From: Paractinoplanes rishiriensis
GTDB taxonomy: Bacteria; Actinomycetota; Actinomycetes; Mycobacteriales; Micromonosporaceae
Direction: 5' to 3'
DNA: 64,000 nt
NCBI RefSeq assembly: GCF_016862375.1
Contig: NZ_BOMV01000061.1
Location: forward strand, 62,001-126,000
Shown: positions 26,717 through 35,596 of the stretch, piece after piece
Layout of the letters: each line of letters starts with the position of its first letter
How positions within the stretch are numbered: the first letter of the stretch is position 1
Notes under the pieces: generated by a model
Told to the model about the DNA's origin: nothing
What the model saw: only the letters and a program-made list of their open reading frames with translations
Databases searched by the model: none
Program-made: the position numbers and the translations under genes

Positions 26717-27693
26717 TTCTCTCCGAGCAGGGCGCGCATGTCGTCGATGCCCAGCCACAGGTCGTTGTTATCCGAGCGGTAGTTGAAGCCGTCGGCCACT
26801 TCCTCGCCGCCCTGCGGGGTGGAGTAGCCCCAGCTCGCCACGACCGGCTGCACCACGTAGCGGTCCGGGAAGCGCAGGGTCCGGCGGCTGTCGTCCGAGG
26901 CGATCATCTCCTCGTGCAGTTTCTCGCCGGGGCGGATGCCGGTCTCGTGCGTGGCCGCGTCCGGCGCGACGGCCTCGACCAGGTCGAGGATGCGCATGCT
27001 CGGGATGCGCGGCACGAACAACTCGCCGCCCTGCATGGCGTCGAACGAGTTGACCACGAACCGGACGGCCTGGTCGAGCGTGATCCAGAAGCGGGTCATC
27101 CGCTTGTCGGTGATCGGCAGGCTCCTGCCCTCGGCGGCCAGCTTGCGGAACAGCGGAACCACCGAGCCGCGGCTGCCCATCACGTTGCCGTAGCGGACCA
27201 CCGAGAAGCGGGTCGGGTGGGTGGCCGCGTAGTGGTTGCCGGCGATGAACAGCTTGTCGGCGACCAGTTTGGTGGCGCCGTACAGGTTGACCGGGCTGGA
27301 CGCCTTGTCGGTGGAGAGCGCCACCACCTTTTGCACGCCGGCGTTGATGGCGGCGTCGATCACGTTCTGCGAGCCGTTGATGTTGGTGTTCACGAACTCG
27401 GAGGGGTTGTACTCCGCGGTGTCGACCTGCTTGAGGGCGGCGGCGTGCACCAGGTAGTCGACGCCGTGCATGGCGCGCTCGAGGCGCGGCCGGTCGCGGA
27501 TGTCGCCGAGGAACAAGCGGAGCCGGGAGTCGTCGCCGAACATCTGCTTGAGCTCGTACTGCTTCAGCTCGTCCCGGGAGAACACCACGATCCGTTGCGG
27601 GTCCAGGTGGGTCAGCGCGTGGGTCAGGAACGCCTTCCCGAAGGAGCCGGTGGCACCGGTGACCAGGATCGAGGATCCGCTGAGTTCAGACAC
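26713..27693 (-). CDS. pseB: UDP-GlcNAc 4,6-dehydratase, inverting (PseB)
   Basis: The 326-residue extended short-chain dehydrogenase has the NAD motif TGATGSFGK (residues 12-20) and the catalytic set of inverting dehydratases: Asp129 and Lys130 in STDKA and Tyr138 in YGATK. It converts UDP-GlcNAc to the 4-keto-altro sugar, the first step of the pseudaminic acid route. GTG 27693 was chosen because CGGGAG lies before it; an upstream start at 27717 would add eight unlikely residues. It opens the minus-strand operon and faces the acyl operon across a 199-bp gap. Confidence 0.93.
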   Translation of the reverse strand: MSELSGSSILVTGATGSFGKAFLTHALTHLDPQRIVVFSRDELKQYELKQMFGDDSRLRLFLGDIRDRPRLERAMHGVDYLVHAAALKQVDTAEYNPSEFVNTNINGSQNVIDAAINAGVQKVVALSTDKASSPVNLYGATKLVADKLFIAGNHYAATHPTRFSVVRYGNVMGSRGSVVPLFRKLAAEGRSLPITDKRMTRFWITLDQAVRFVVNSFDAMQGGELFVPRIPSMRILDLVEAVAPDAATHETGIRPGEKLHEEMIASDDSRRTLRFPDRYVVQPVVASWGYSTPQGGEEVADGFNYRSDNNDLWLGIDDMRALLGEK

Positions 27694-27761
27694 GTTTGAG
27701 CTCCCGGGGGTGGGCACATAGGCAGCGCGAAGCGGTACGAGCCGGAAGCATAACCAGCTCC

Positions 27762-27795
27762 GAGGGCATTTCCAGGGTAGACGGAAAATGCCTCC
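27762..27795. promoter_or_regulatory. Inverted repeat in the divergent pseB / acyl-carrier gap
   Basis: GGCATTTCC (27765-27773) and GGAAAATGCC (27783-27792) form a dyad with one unpaired A, extended by GAG/CTC. It lies about 70 bp from pseB and 100 bp from the acyl carrier gene, and could be an operator acting on both promoters. A possible promoter for the plus-strand operon is TTGGTG-N18-TAAGAA ending near 27852. Confidence 0.45.
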
Positions 27796-27892
27796 ACGCG
27801 TTCAACTTCAGTTCAGCTGACATTGGTGATCGCGACCGTCACGCTGTAAGAAAGTAGGAGTCCTCTGTCCACCCCCACAACAGGAGCATCCC

Positions 27893-28138
27893 TTGACTGA
27901 GCTGGAAAAACTGCGGGCCGCGTTCCGCACCGCACTGGACCTTCCGGCCGATGCACCGGTGGACGATCTGCGCTATCAGGACAATGAGAAGTGGGATTCA
28001 CTCGCGCACATGTCGCTGGTTGCGACGATCGAGGACGAGTTCTCGATCATGATTGACACCGATGACGTGATCAACATGTCGAGCTTCGGGGAAGCTGTGC
28101 GAATTCTGGGTAAATACGGGGTTGACTGCAATGAGTGA
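27893..28138 (+). CDS. Acyl carrier protein
   Basis: The 81-residue acidic protein has the phosphopantetheine site WDSLAHM with Ser36, flanked by the usual helices (VATIEDEFSIMI). As a carrier it would hold an acyl chain as a thioester. It starts at TTG 27893 behind ACAGGAG and overlaps the reductase gene by 8 nt. It opens a six-gene operon. The sequence is not that of a housekeeping fatty acid carrier (which would carry DSLD), so it is a dedicated carrier. Confidence 0.9.
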   Translation: MTELEKLRAAFRTALDLPADAPVDDLRYQDNEKWDSLAHMSLVATIEDEFSIMIDTDDVINMSSFGEAVRILGKYGVDCNE

Positions 28139-28868
28139 AAGGGTGGCCTTGATAACCGGGGCCTCCCGCGGTATTGGGCGGGCCACCGCCACCCGGCTCG
28201 CCGAACGCGGCTACGACCTGGTGCTGCACGCGCACCGGCCGGGGCCGGTCGCCGAGGTGGCCGCCGAGTTGGCCGGCAAGTTCGGGGTGACCGCCCACTC
28301 CGCGGCCGGTGACATCGCCGACCCCGAGACCAGCAAGGCCCTCGTCAAGGTCGCCTTCGAGAACTTCAAACGGCTGGACGCGCTGGTGGTCAACGCCGGC
28401 ACGCACGCGGCCGGGATGCTCGGCATGACCGGCGACGCGACGATCCAGCGACTGTTCGCGGTGAACGCCGCCGGCGCCGCGTACACCCTGCGCGGGGCGT
28501 CCCGGCTGCTGGCCCGCGGGCGTACCCCCGCAGTGGTTCTGGTCTCGTCGATCACCGCGAGTCGCGGCATCGCCGGCCAGTCCGTCTACGCCGCGTCGAA
28601 GGCCGCCGTGGCGGCCCTGGCCAGGTCGGCCGCCAAGGAGTTCGGCCGGCAGGGCATCCGGGTGAACGCGGTCGAACCCGGCTTCATCGCGACCGACATG
28701 CTCGACTCGCTCGACGAGCAGGGCCGCGCCGAGCGGATCGCGGACACCGCCCTGGGCCGGCTCGGCGAGCCCGAGGAGGTGGCCGACGTGATCGTGTTCC
28801 TCCTCTCGGAGCAGGCCCGGTTCGTGACCGGCCAGGTGCTCGGGGTGGACGGGGGACTGACGCTGTGA
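28131..28868 (+). CDS. Short-chain dehydrogenase/reductase (FabG-like)
   Basis: The 245-residue protein has the NADP motif TGASRGIG, the NAG motif (VVNAGTH), catalytic Ser in SSITAS and YAASK, and the FabG-type ending GQVLGVDGG. It probably reduces a 3-ketoacyl group on the carrier encoded just upstream, giving a 3-hydroxyacyl group. ATG 28131 overlaps the carrier gene; its stop overlaps the ligase start. A ketosynthase is not present in the window, so chain building may rely on other genes or the reductase may act on a sugar. Confidence 0.88.
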   Translation: MSERVALITGASRGIGRATATRLAERGYDLVLHAHRPGPVAEVAAELAGKFGVTAHSAAGDIADPETSKALVKVAFENFKRLDALVVNAGTHAAGMLGMTGDATIQRLFAVNAAGAAYTLRGASRLLARGRTPAVVLVSSITASRGIAGQSVYAASKAAVAALARSAAKEFGRQGIRVNAVEPGFIATDMLDSLDEQGRAERIADTALGRLGEPEEVADVIVFLLSEQARFVTGQVLGVDGGLTL

Positions 28869-30091
28869 ACCTGCTCCACCCCGGAGCCCGCGTGATCGAC
28901 GCCGCGACCGGCGAGACGCTGACCGAGGCGATGGTCGACGCCGCGGCCGCCGACCTGGCCGCCGAGCCGGGTGGCGTCCTGTTCCACCCGATCGCCACCA
29001 CGGTGCCGGCCATCGCGCGCTACCTCGCGGCGCTGCGCCTGGGCCGGCCGGTTGTGCTGCTCGACCCGGACGCCGACAACGCCGGCTGGGCCCGGCGGTT
29101 CGCCACCGAGAATGTGCATCCCGATCTGGCGCTGCTGCTCACCACCAGCGGCTCGACCGGCAACCCCAAGCTGGTACGCCTGTCCCGGGACGCGGTGCTG
29201 GCGAACGCCGGGCAGATCGCCGACGTCCTCGGGATCACGGCCGACGACGTCGCGATCACCACGCTGCCGCTCTTCTACTCGTACGGGATGTCGGTTCTGC
29301 ACTCGCACCTGCTGCGCGGCGCCACCGTGGTGCTCGAGCGCACCGGCCTGATGCAGCGCGACTTCTGGCTGGCCGTGGCCGACGGGGTCACCTCGATGGC
29401 GTTCGTGCCCTACCAGTACGAGATGCTCCGCCGGCTGCGCTTCGACCCGGCGAAATACCCGGCGCTGCGCTCCCTCACCCAGGCCGGCGGCCGGCTGCGC
29501 ACCGACCTGGTCACCGACTTCGCGCAGCGGATGGCCACGGTCGGCGGCCGGCTCTACGTCATGTACGGCCAGACCGAGGCGGGGCCGCGGATGGCCACGC
29601 TGCCGCCGGACCGCCTCGCCGACAAGCTGGGCTCGGTGGGCGTCGCGCTGCCCGGCGGCGAGTTCGCCATCGAGGACGACGAGGTGGTCTATCGCGGCCC
29701 CAACGTCATGATGGGGTACGCCGACACCGCGGCCGACCTGGCCCGCGGCGACGACCAGGGCGGCGTGCTGCGCACCGGCGACCTGGGCCGGCTGGACGAC
29801 GAGGGTTTCCTGTTCCTGACCGGGCGCACCAAGCGGATGGGCAAGGTCTTCGGGGTACGCATCAATCTGGACGACGTGGAGAAGAACTTCCCGGTGGCCG
29901 CCGTGGCGGGCGACGACCGGCTGCACGTCTTCGCCGAGGGCGTCACCGACGACGAGGCGCGCAGCCTGCGCACCAAGATCAGCGGCTGGCTCGGCACGCA
30001 CCACACCGGGGTGGTCGTGCGGAGTGTCGCCGCGCTGCCGCTGCTGGCCAACGGCAAGGTCGACTACCGCGCCCTGGAGGCGTCGCTGTGA
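28865..30091 (+). CDS. Short AMP-dependent acyl ligase
   Basis: The 408-residue protein is an adenylate-forming enzyme with LLTTSGSTGNPKLVRLS (A3), YGQTEAGPR (A5), RTGDLG (A7) and NGKVDY (A10). It is shorter than usual acyl-CoA ligases (about 500 residues) because the N-terminal subdomain is trimmed. It should activate an acid as acyl-AMP and load it onto the carrier protein or CoA. The GTG start and the stop both overlap neighbouring genes by 4 nt. Confidence 0.85.
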   Translation: MNLLHPGARVIDAATGETLTEAMVDAAAADLAAEPGGVLFHPIATTVPAIARYLAALRLGRPVVLLDPDADNAGWARRFATENVHPDLALLLTTSGSTGNPKLVRLSRDAVLANAGQIADVLGITADDVAITTLPLFYSYGMSVLHSHLLRGATVVLERTGLMQRDFWLAVADGVTSMAFVPYQYEMLRRLRFDPAKYPALRSLTQAGGRLRTDLVTDFAQRMATVGGRLYVMYGQTEAGPRMATLPPDRLADKLGSVGVALPGGEFAIEDDEVVYRGPNVMMGYADTAADLARGDDQGGVLRTGDLGRLDDEGFLFLTGRTKRMGKVFGVRINLDDVEKNFPVAAVAGDDRLHVFAEGVTDDEARSLRTKISGWLGTHHTGVVVRSVAALPLLANGKVDYRALEASL

Positions 30092-31122
30092 GTGTCTTCA
30101 CCCTGCCGCAGGCGGAGAAGGAGTCCGCTCTCCTCGCGGAGCTGTCCGCTCTGGTCGAACACCACCGCGCGCACTGCGTCCCGTACGACCGCATTTTGTC
30201 CGCCTCGGGCTTTGCCAAGGCGTCGTCGATCGCGGACCTGCCCTGGCTGCCGGTGCGGTTGTTCAAGAACCTCGAGCTCAAGAGCATCCCGGACGACGAG
30301 GTGTTCAAGGTGCTGACCTCGAGCGGCACCACCGGCGAGGTGAGCCGGATCTATCTCGACAAGGCGGCCGCGGCCGCACAGACCCGGCAACTCGGTGCCA
30401 CCGTGCAGAGCGTGCTCGGCCCGAAACGGCTGCCCATGCTGCTGGTCGACACCAAGGCGATGCTCAAGGACCGGCGCTCGTTCAGCGCCCGCGGGGCCGG
30501 CGTGCTCGGGATGGCCACGTTCGGCCGCGACCACGTCTGGGCGCTCGACGACGAGGGCCAGATCGACCTGGCCGGAATCCGCGCGTTCCTGGCCAAGCAC
30601 GGGTCCGCGCCGTTCCTGATCTTCGGCTTCACCTACCTGGTCTGGCTGCACCTGTACGAGGTGGCCCGGGAGCACGGGCTCGACCTGTCGAACGGCATCC
30701 TGATCCACTCCGGCGGCTGGAAGAAGCTGGTCGACCGGGCCGTCTCGCCGGCGGAGTTCCGGGACCGCCTGGCCGGGGTGGGCCTGACCCGGTCGCACAA
30801 CTTCTACGGCATGGTCGAGCAGATCGGCACGATCTTCCTGGAGGGGCCGTCGGGCGGGTCGCTGTACTGCCCGGACTTCGCCGACGTGGTGATCCGCGAT
30901 CCGCACACCTGGCGCGAGCAGCCGCCCGGCGAACCGGGCCTGATCGAGGTGCTCAGTACGCTGCCCACCTCATACCCCGGGCACGTGCTGCTCACCGAGG
31001 ACCTCGGCGTGGTGCACGGGATCGACGACGGCGACTGGCCGGGCAAGCGGTTCTCGGTGCTCGGGCGGCTGCCCCGGGCCGAGGCGCGCGGCTGCTCCGA
31101 CACCTACCGGGAGGCGGCGTGA
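30088..31122 (+). CDS. LuxE-like acyl-protein synthetase
   Basis: The 344-residue protein matches the LuxE acyl-protein synthetase family, with the adenylation loop VLTSSGTTGEVSRIYLDK and the conserved NFYGMVEQIG segment. LuxE activates a fatty acid with ATP and passes it, through a cysteine near its C-terminus, to the reductase LuxC. Here a cysteine lies nine residues from the end (RGCSDTYREAA), in the matching place. It overlaps the ligase gene upstream and the LuxC-like gene downstream, as expected for a working pair. No luciferase genes (luxAB) are present. Confidence 0.85.
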   Translation: MSVFTLPQAEKESALLAELSALVEHHRAHCVPYDRILSASGFAKASSIADLPWLPVRLFKNLELKSIPDDEVFKVLTSSGTTGEVSRIYLDKAAAAAQTRQLGATVQSVLGPKRLPMLLVDTKAMLKDRRSFSARGAGVLGMATFGRDHVWALDDEGQIDLAGIRAFLAKHGSAPFLIFGFTYLVWLHLYEVAREHGLDLSNGILIHSGGWKKLVDRAVSPAEFRDRLAGVGLTRSHNFYGMVEQIGTIFLEGPSGGSLYCPDFADVVIRDPHTWREQPPGEPGLIEVLSTLPTSYPGHVLLTEDLGVVHGIDDGDWPGKRFSVLGRLPRAEARGCSDTYREAA

Positions 31123-32306
31123 TCACGTTCCGGTTCGGCCGGGAGGGCGACCTCACCGCGCCGGTCGAGGACCGGCTGGCGGTCGGCGACGAGCGGGTGG
31201 TCGACTTCCTGTCCCGGCTGGCCCGCAAGCTGCTCGCCCCGGCGGTCGCCCGGCGGCACCCGGAGTTGGGCTCGCTCGGCTACTTCCTGCGGCCGGCCGA
31301 GCTGCACCGGGCGGTGAGCCGGATGCGGCGCGACGACGCGCTGATCTTCCCGCGCGGCAACGTGTTCCACATCCCGCCGGCCAATGTGGACACCATTTTC
31401 GTGTACTCCTGGGCATTGTCCGCGCTGGCCGGAAACCACAATGTGGTACGCGTCTCGGAGCGCGCCGCCGCGGCGGCCGACACCATCCTCGGCGCGCTCA
31501 ACGAGGTGCTCGCCGGCGCCGACCCGGTGCTGGGCCGCACCCAGCGCATGATCAGCTACGGCCGGGACGACGCCGTCACCGCGGCCCTGAGCCAGTGGTG
31601 CGACCTGCGGGTGATCTGGGGCGGCGACGCGGCCGTGGACGCCATCCGCCGGCACCCGCTGCGCCCGTCGGCCCGCGACCTCACGTTCCCGGACCGGACG
31701 TCCTGGGCCGCTCTCTCGGCGGCCGGCTGGCGGGCCGCCGACCCGGCCGCCCGGCGCGCGGCGGTCGTCGGGTTCGCGAACGACGCCTACTGGTTCGACC
31801 AGGCGGCCTGCTCGTCGCCGCGAACGGTGTTCCTGGTCGGCAGCGGCACCGACGACGTCCGCGCCGAGTTCCTGTCGCTGCTGCTCGAGGTCGTCGACCA
31901 GCGCGGCTGGACGGTCGACGCGGCCATGGCGGTGGAGAAGCGGGTCAACGCGTACGGGCTGGCCGCCACCGGGGCGGTCTCGGCCATGGAGTTCCCGGCC
32001 AACACCGTCACCGCGATGTCGCTGGCCGCGGTGCCGGACGCGCCGCGCCGCTGGATCGGGGCGGGCGCGTTCCCGTTCGCCGAGGTCGCCTCGCTGCTCG
32101 ACCTGGTGCCCGCGATGAACCGGCAGGACCAGACGTTCAGCCACTTCGGGTTCGCCCCGGCCGAACTGCACGAGTTCGCCACCGCGCTGGCCGGTCGCGG
32201 GGTCGACCGGATCGTCCCGTTCGGGTCGGCGCTCACCTTCGGCGCGATCTGGGACGGCTACGACCTCCCCCGGGAGTTCACCCGGTTGACTACGGTCACC
32301 CCGTGA
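31119..32306 (+). CDS. LuxC-like acyl reductase
   Basis: The 395-residue protein has the LuxC fold of the aldehyde dehydrogenase superfamily. The acyl-accepting cysteine is Cys231 in FDQAACSSPRTVF, the family signature. LuxC takes the acyl group from LuxE and reduces it with NADPH to an aldehyde. The start is GTG 31119, overlapping LuxE (GTGA), and the stop overlaps the membrane protein gene. In this operon the product aldehyde would serve something other than bioluminescence; transfer to a sugar or amine is a guess. Confidence 0.85.
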   Translation: MITFRFGREGDLTAPVEDRLAVGDERVVDFLSRLARKLLAPAVARRHPELGSLGYFLRPAELHRAVSRMRRDDALIFPRGNVFHIPPANVDTIFVYSWALSALAGNHNVVRVSERAAAAADTILGALNEVLAGADPVLGRTQRMISYGRDDAVTAALSQWCDLRVIWGGDAAVDAIRRHPLRPSARDLTFPDRTSWAALSAAGWRAADPAARRAAVVGFANDAYWFDQAACSSPRTVFLVGSGTDDVRAEFLSLLLEVVDQRGWTVDAAMAVEKRVNAYGLAATGAVSAMEFPANTVTAMSLAAVPDAPRRWIGAGAFPFAEVASLLDLVPAMNRQDQTFSHFGFAPAELHEFATALAGRGVDRIVPFGSALTFGAIWDGYDLPREFTRLTTVTP

Positions 32307-34618
32307 CCACTGTGCTCGACGAGACCGGGGTGCGCGCCGCGCCTCCGGACGGTCCGGCCCGCCACCACCCGGCGCTGGCCGTGCTGCCGTGGCTGGCGCC
32401 GGCGCTGCCGCTGGTGGCCGGGCTGCTGATCACCGGGACCCCGGCCCTGGATGTCGCGCGCTATGCGGCGTACCTGGCCCTGGGTGTGGTTCTGCCGGGG
32501 ACGCTCGTGCACCGGGCGCTGCGCGGCAGCCGGGGCAACCTGCCCGAGGACCTGGGACTGGGCGCCGCCACCGGCATGCTGGTGCTGCTGGCCGGCTGGG
32601 CGCTGGCCGCGGCCACCGGACTCCAGGCGCTGCTGCCCGGCTGGCCGCTGCTGATCCTGGTGCTCTTCCTCGCGGTGCCCGGCCTGCGCCGGCACTGGCG
32701 GATCGCCGAGCCGCGACCGCTGCCGCTGGCCTGGTCGTGGCTAGTGGCCGGGGCGCTGGTGCTGCTGGTGCTGGCCGGCTTCCCGATCTGGCGGGCCAAC
32801 CCGCTGCCGCCCGCCGACGCCGTCTACTACCAGGACCTGCTCTATCACCTTGCGCTGGTGCACGAGATGACCCGGTCGATGCCGTTCGAGGTGCCGCAAC
32901 TGGCCGGCGACGCGCTGCGCTACCACTACCTCTCGGACGCCGACATCGCGATCGGCAGCATGCTCACCGGGATCTCGCCGGTCACCGTGCTGCTGCGGCT
33001 CTGGCTGGTGCCGGTCGCCGCGGTCGCGGTGCTGGTGACCGCGGCTCTGGCTCGCGACCTGACCGGGAAGTGGTGGGCCGGCGCGCTCGGCGGGGTGGCC
33101 GGGGTGGCCGGTCTGCCGCTGCTGCTCGGCTCGGCCACCGGCGCGATGGGCGGCACCCCCGTCATGATCCTCAGCCCGTCGCAGACGTACGCGCTGCCGC
33201 TGACCGGGCTGCTGCTCACCCTCATCGTGCCGGTGCTGCGCGGGCAGCCGCTGCGCGGGGGCTGGCTGCTGGTCTTCCCGCTGGCGCTGGCCTGCGCCGG
33301 GGCCAAGTCGAGCGCGCTGCCGCCGATCGTGGCCGGGCTGGTGCTGGCCGCCGCGGTGGCGCTGCGATGGCACCGCGACCGGCTGCGCCCGATCCTGGCC
33401 CTCGCCGGCCTGATCGTGGCCGCGGTGCTGGCCGGCCTCAAGCTGTTCGCCGGTGGTGGCGCCGGGACGACCGCGATCCAGCCGCTCGCCGTCCTCTACT
33501 GGTTCACGCCGTACCGGCAGACCATCGGCAACCGGGACGTGATCGACGGCGACCTGTCGCTCCCGGCCGGTGTCGCGAACGCCTCAGCCGGCGGCCTGGC
33601 CTTCCTGGCCGGGCTGCTGGTGTGGTGGGCGATCCTGCAGGCGCCGCGGCTGCTCGGCTGGGCCGGCATCGGGGTGCGGTCGATCCGCCGGGACCCGGCC
33701 GCCTGGCTGCTCGGCGGCATGGTCGCGGCCGGGGTCGGCGCGATGTTCCTGCTCTGGCACCCGTCGGCCAGCCAGGGCTACTTCTTCATCGGCGTGGTGC
33801 CGTTCGCCGCCGTGCTGACCGTGTGGCTGCTCGCCGACCGCGCGCGCGGCTGGCGCCCGGTGGTGGCCGGTCTGCTGGCCGGTGCCCTCTGGGCTTTCGC
33901 CGCGCCGCAGTTCACCGCGCCGGCCCGGCGGTCGGTGGTGAACTGGTCGTGGACGCTGCTCCAACCGGTCCTGCTGACCGCCGCGGTGGCGCTGGTGGTG
34001 GCGGCGATCGGGCTGCTGGTCTGGCGGCGGCGCACCGGGCGGCTGGCCTGGCGCGCACTGCCGGTGGCGCTGATCGCCGCGGTCCTCGGCGCCGGCCTGG
34101 CCGGCAACGTCGAGCGGCAGGCCCGGGACAACCACGCGGCCCTCACCCGGCACCGGGACGTGTCGAAATCGCCGCTGATGATCACCCGGGACGAGACCGC
34201 CGCGGCCCTCTGGCTGGACCGCAACGCCGGCCGGGACGACCTGGTCGCCACCAACGTGCACTGCATGCACCTCACCTGGCGCAGCATGTGCGACGCGCGG
34301 GCGTTCTGGGTGGCCGGGCTCAGCGGGCAGCGGATGCTCGTGGAGAGCTGGGGCTACACCGACCAGGCGGTGGCCGCCGACGGGGTGAACGGCAAGCGGT
34401 ACCCGCAGCAGCCCGCGCCGTATCCGGACCGGTTCGCGCTCAACCAGCGGGTCTTCGCCGAGGGCTCGGCCGCCGACGTGGCCGAACTGCGCGACCGGTA
34501 CGGCGTGCGCTGGCTGTTCGCCGACAGCCGGGCGGCCGGCGGCGTGGCGCCCGGGTTGAGCCGGGTCGCCACGCTGCGCCTCACCTCGGGACCGGTCACC
34601 GTCTACGAGTTGAGGTAG
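32303..34618 (+). CDS. Large membrane protein, possible GT-C glycosyltransferase
   Basis: The 771-residue protein has about 13 predicted helices and an extracytoplasmic C-terminal domain of about 170 residues. After the fourth or fifth helix comes an acidic loop (PPADAVYYQDLLYHLALVHEM), like the first outer loop of GT-C transferases that use lipid-linked sugars. The C-terminal part has paired Asp residues and WLFADSR. It is the last gene of the acyl operon (GTGA overlap with LuxC), so it may attach or move the finished glycan or acyl product across the membrane. The class is inferred from topology. Confidence 0.7.
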   Translation: MTTVLDETGVRAAPPDGPARHHPALAVLPWLAPALPLVAGLLITGTPALDVARYAAYLALGVVLPGTLVHRALRGSRGNLPEDLGLGAATGMLVLLAGWALAAATGLQALLPGWPLLILVLFLAVPGLRRHWRIAEPRPLPLAWSWLVAGALVLLVLAGFPIWRANPLPPADAVYYQDLLYHLALVHEMTRSMPFEVPQLAGDALRYHYLSDADIAIGSMLTGISPVTVLLRLWLVPVAAVAVLVTAALARDLTGKWWAGALGGVAGVAGLPLLLGSATGAMGGTPVMILSPSQTYALPLTGLLLTLIVPVLRGQPLRGGWLLVFPLALACAGAKSSALPPIVAGLVLAAAVALRWHRDRLRPILALAGLIVAAVLAGLKLFAGGGAGTTAIQPLAVLYWFTPYRQTIGNRDVIDGDLSLPAGVANASAGGLAFLAGLLVWWAILQAPRLLGWAGIGVRSIRRDPAAWLLGGMVAAGVGAMFLLWHPSASQGYFFIGVVPFAAVLTVWLLADRARGWRPVVAGLLAGALWAFAAPQFTAPARRSVVNWSWTLLQPVLLTAAVALVVAAIGLLVWRRRTGRLAWRALPVALIAAVLGAGLAGNVERQARDNHAALTRHRDVSKSPLMITRDETAAALWLDRNAGRDDLVATNVHCMHLTWRSMCDARAFWVAGLSGQRMLVESWGYTDQAVAADGVNGKRYPQQPAPYPDRFALNQRVFAEGSAADVAELRDRYGVRWLFADSRAAGGVAPGLSRVATLRLTSGPVTVYELR

Positions 34619-35514
34619 AGCACGACCTTGCCGTGCAGCCGGCCCTCCTCGGCGGCGCGGTGCACGGCGGCGGTCTCGGCGACCGGGTGCCGCTCGGTGA
34701 CCTGCACGGACACCTGCCCGGTGCCGACCAGCCGGGAGATCTCGGCCAGCTGGGCCGCGTCGCTGCGGACGTACATGTTGAGCCCGCGGGCGCCGGCCGG
34801 GACCGGGCTCGTGACCGAGACCAGCACGCCGCCCGGCCGCAGCAGTGCGGCCAGGCCAGCCATCCCGTCGTCGTCCAGCCGGGCCGTGGTGAACACGACG
34901 TCGACCGGCTCGTCGACCTTGTCCGCGGTGTGGTCGAGCACCCGGTCGGCGCCGGCCGAGCGGGCCGCCTCGACGCTGGCCGGTCCGGCGGTGCCGAGCA
35001 CGGTGGCGCCGGCCAGCCTGGCGAACTGGACCGCGTACCGGCCGACCCCGCCGCCGGCGCCGACGATCAGCACCTGCTGGCCGGGCCGCACCGCGGCGTG
35101 CTCGTGGATCGCCTGCCAGGCGGTGAGTGCGACGGCGGGCAGCGCGGCGGCGTCGGTCAGCGGGATCCCGGTGGGCGCGGGAGCCAGCAGGCCGGCCGGG
35201 GCGAGCACGAACTCGGCCGCGGCGCCCGGTGCGGTCATCGGCAGGAACGCGATGACCCGGTCGCCGGTGCGGTGTCCCTCGACGCCGGGGCCCAGCTCGG
35301 CGACGGTGCCGCTGACGTCCACGCCGGGGGTGTGCGGCAGCTCGACCGGGAAGACGTCGGGCAGCCAGCCGGCCCGGATGGCGGAGTCGGCCGGGTTGTA
35401 CGACGTGCCGGCCACCCGGATCAGCACCTGACCGGGGCCGGGCGCCGGGGTGTCGACGTCCTCGTAGCGGAGTACGTCGGGGCCGCCGTGCTGGCGGTAG
35501 CGGATCGCTTTCAT
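34603..35514 (-). CDS. Zinc-free MDR oxidoreductase (quinone reductase type)
   Basis: The 303-residue protein has a GroES-like half starting MKAIRYRQHGGPDVL and a Rossmann half with GAGGGVGRYAVQFARLAGA. Zinc ligands are missing, as in NADPH:quinone reductases. ATG 35514 has GGAGGAGG before it. It is divergent from a MarR gene, with two operators in between, so it is probably induced by quinones or electrophiles sensed by MarR. Its 3' end overlaps the membrane protein gene by 16 bp on the other strand. Confidence 0.88.
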   Translation of the reverse strand: MKAIRYRQHGGPDVLRYEDVDTPAPGPGQVLIRVAGTSYNPADSAIRAGWLPDVFPVELPHTPGVDVSGTVAELGPGVEGHRTGDRVIAFLPMTAPGAAAEFVLAPAGLLAPAPTGIPLTDAAALPAVALTAWQAIHEHAAVRPGQQVLIVGAGGGVGRYAVQFARLAGATVLGTAGPASVEAARSAGADRVLDHTADKVDEPVDVVFTTARLDDDGMAGLAALLRPGGVLVSVTSPVPAGARGLNMYVRSDAAQLAEISRLVGTGQVSVQVTERHPVAETAAVHRAAEEGRLHGKVVLYLNS

Positions 35515-35531
35515 CGTTCCTCCTCCGATTT

Positions 35532-35582
35532 TGCTTCGAACTCGAAGCAACTCCGACCGTAGCTCGCTTCGAATTCGAAGCA
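35532..35582. promoter_or_regulatory. Two palindromic MarR operators
   Basis: TGCTTCGAACTCGAAGCA (35532-35549) is a perfect palindrome around a 2-bp centre. CGCTTCGAATTCGAAGCA (35565-35582) differs only at its first base. The centres are 33 bp apart, about three helical turns, so both dimers face the same side. A TAGAAT box follows the second site, 7 bp before the MarR start. Confidence 0.8.
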
Positions 35583-35596
35583 AATAGAATGGACGC

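Noticed and set aside
27893..32306. Bioluminescence operon
   Set aside because: LuxC- and LuxE-like genes are present, but luxA, luxB and luxD are absent, and carrier protein and ligase genes point to another acyl use.
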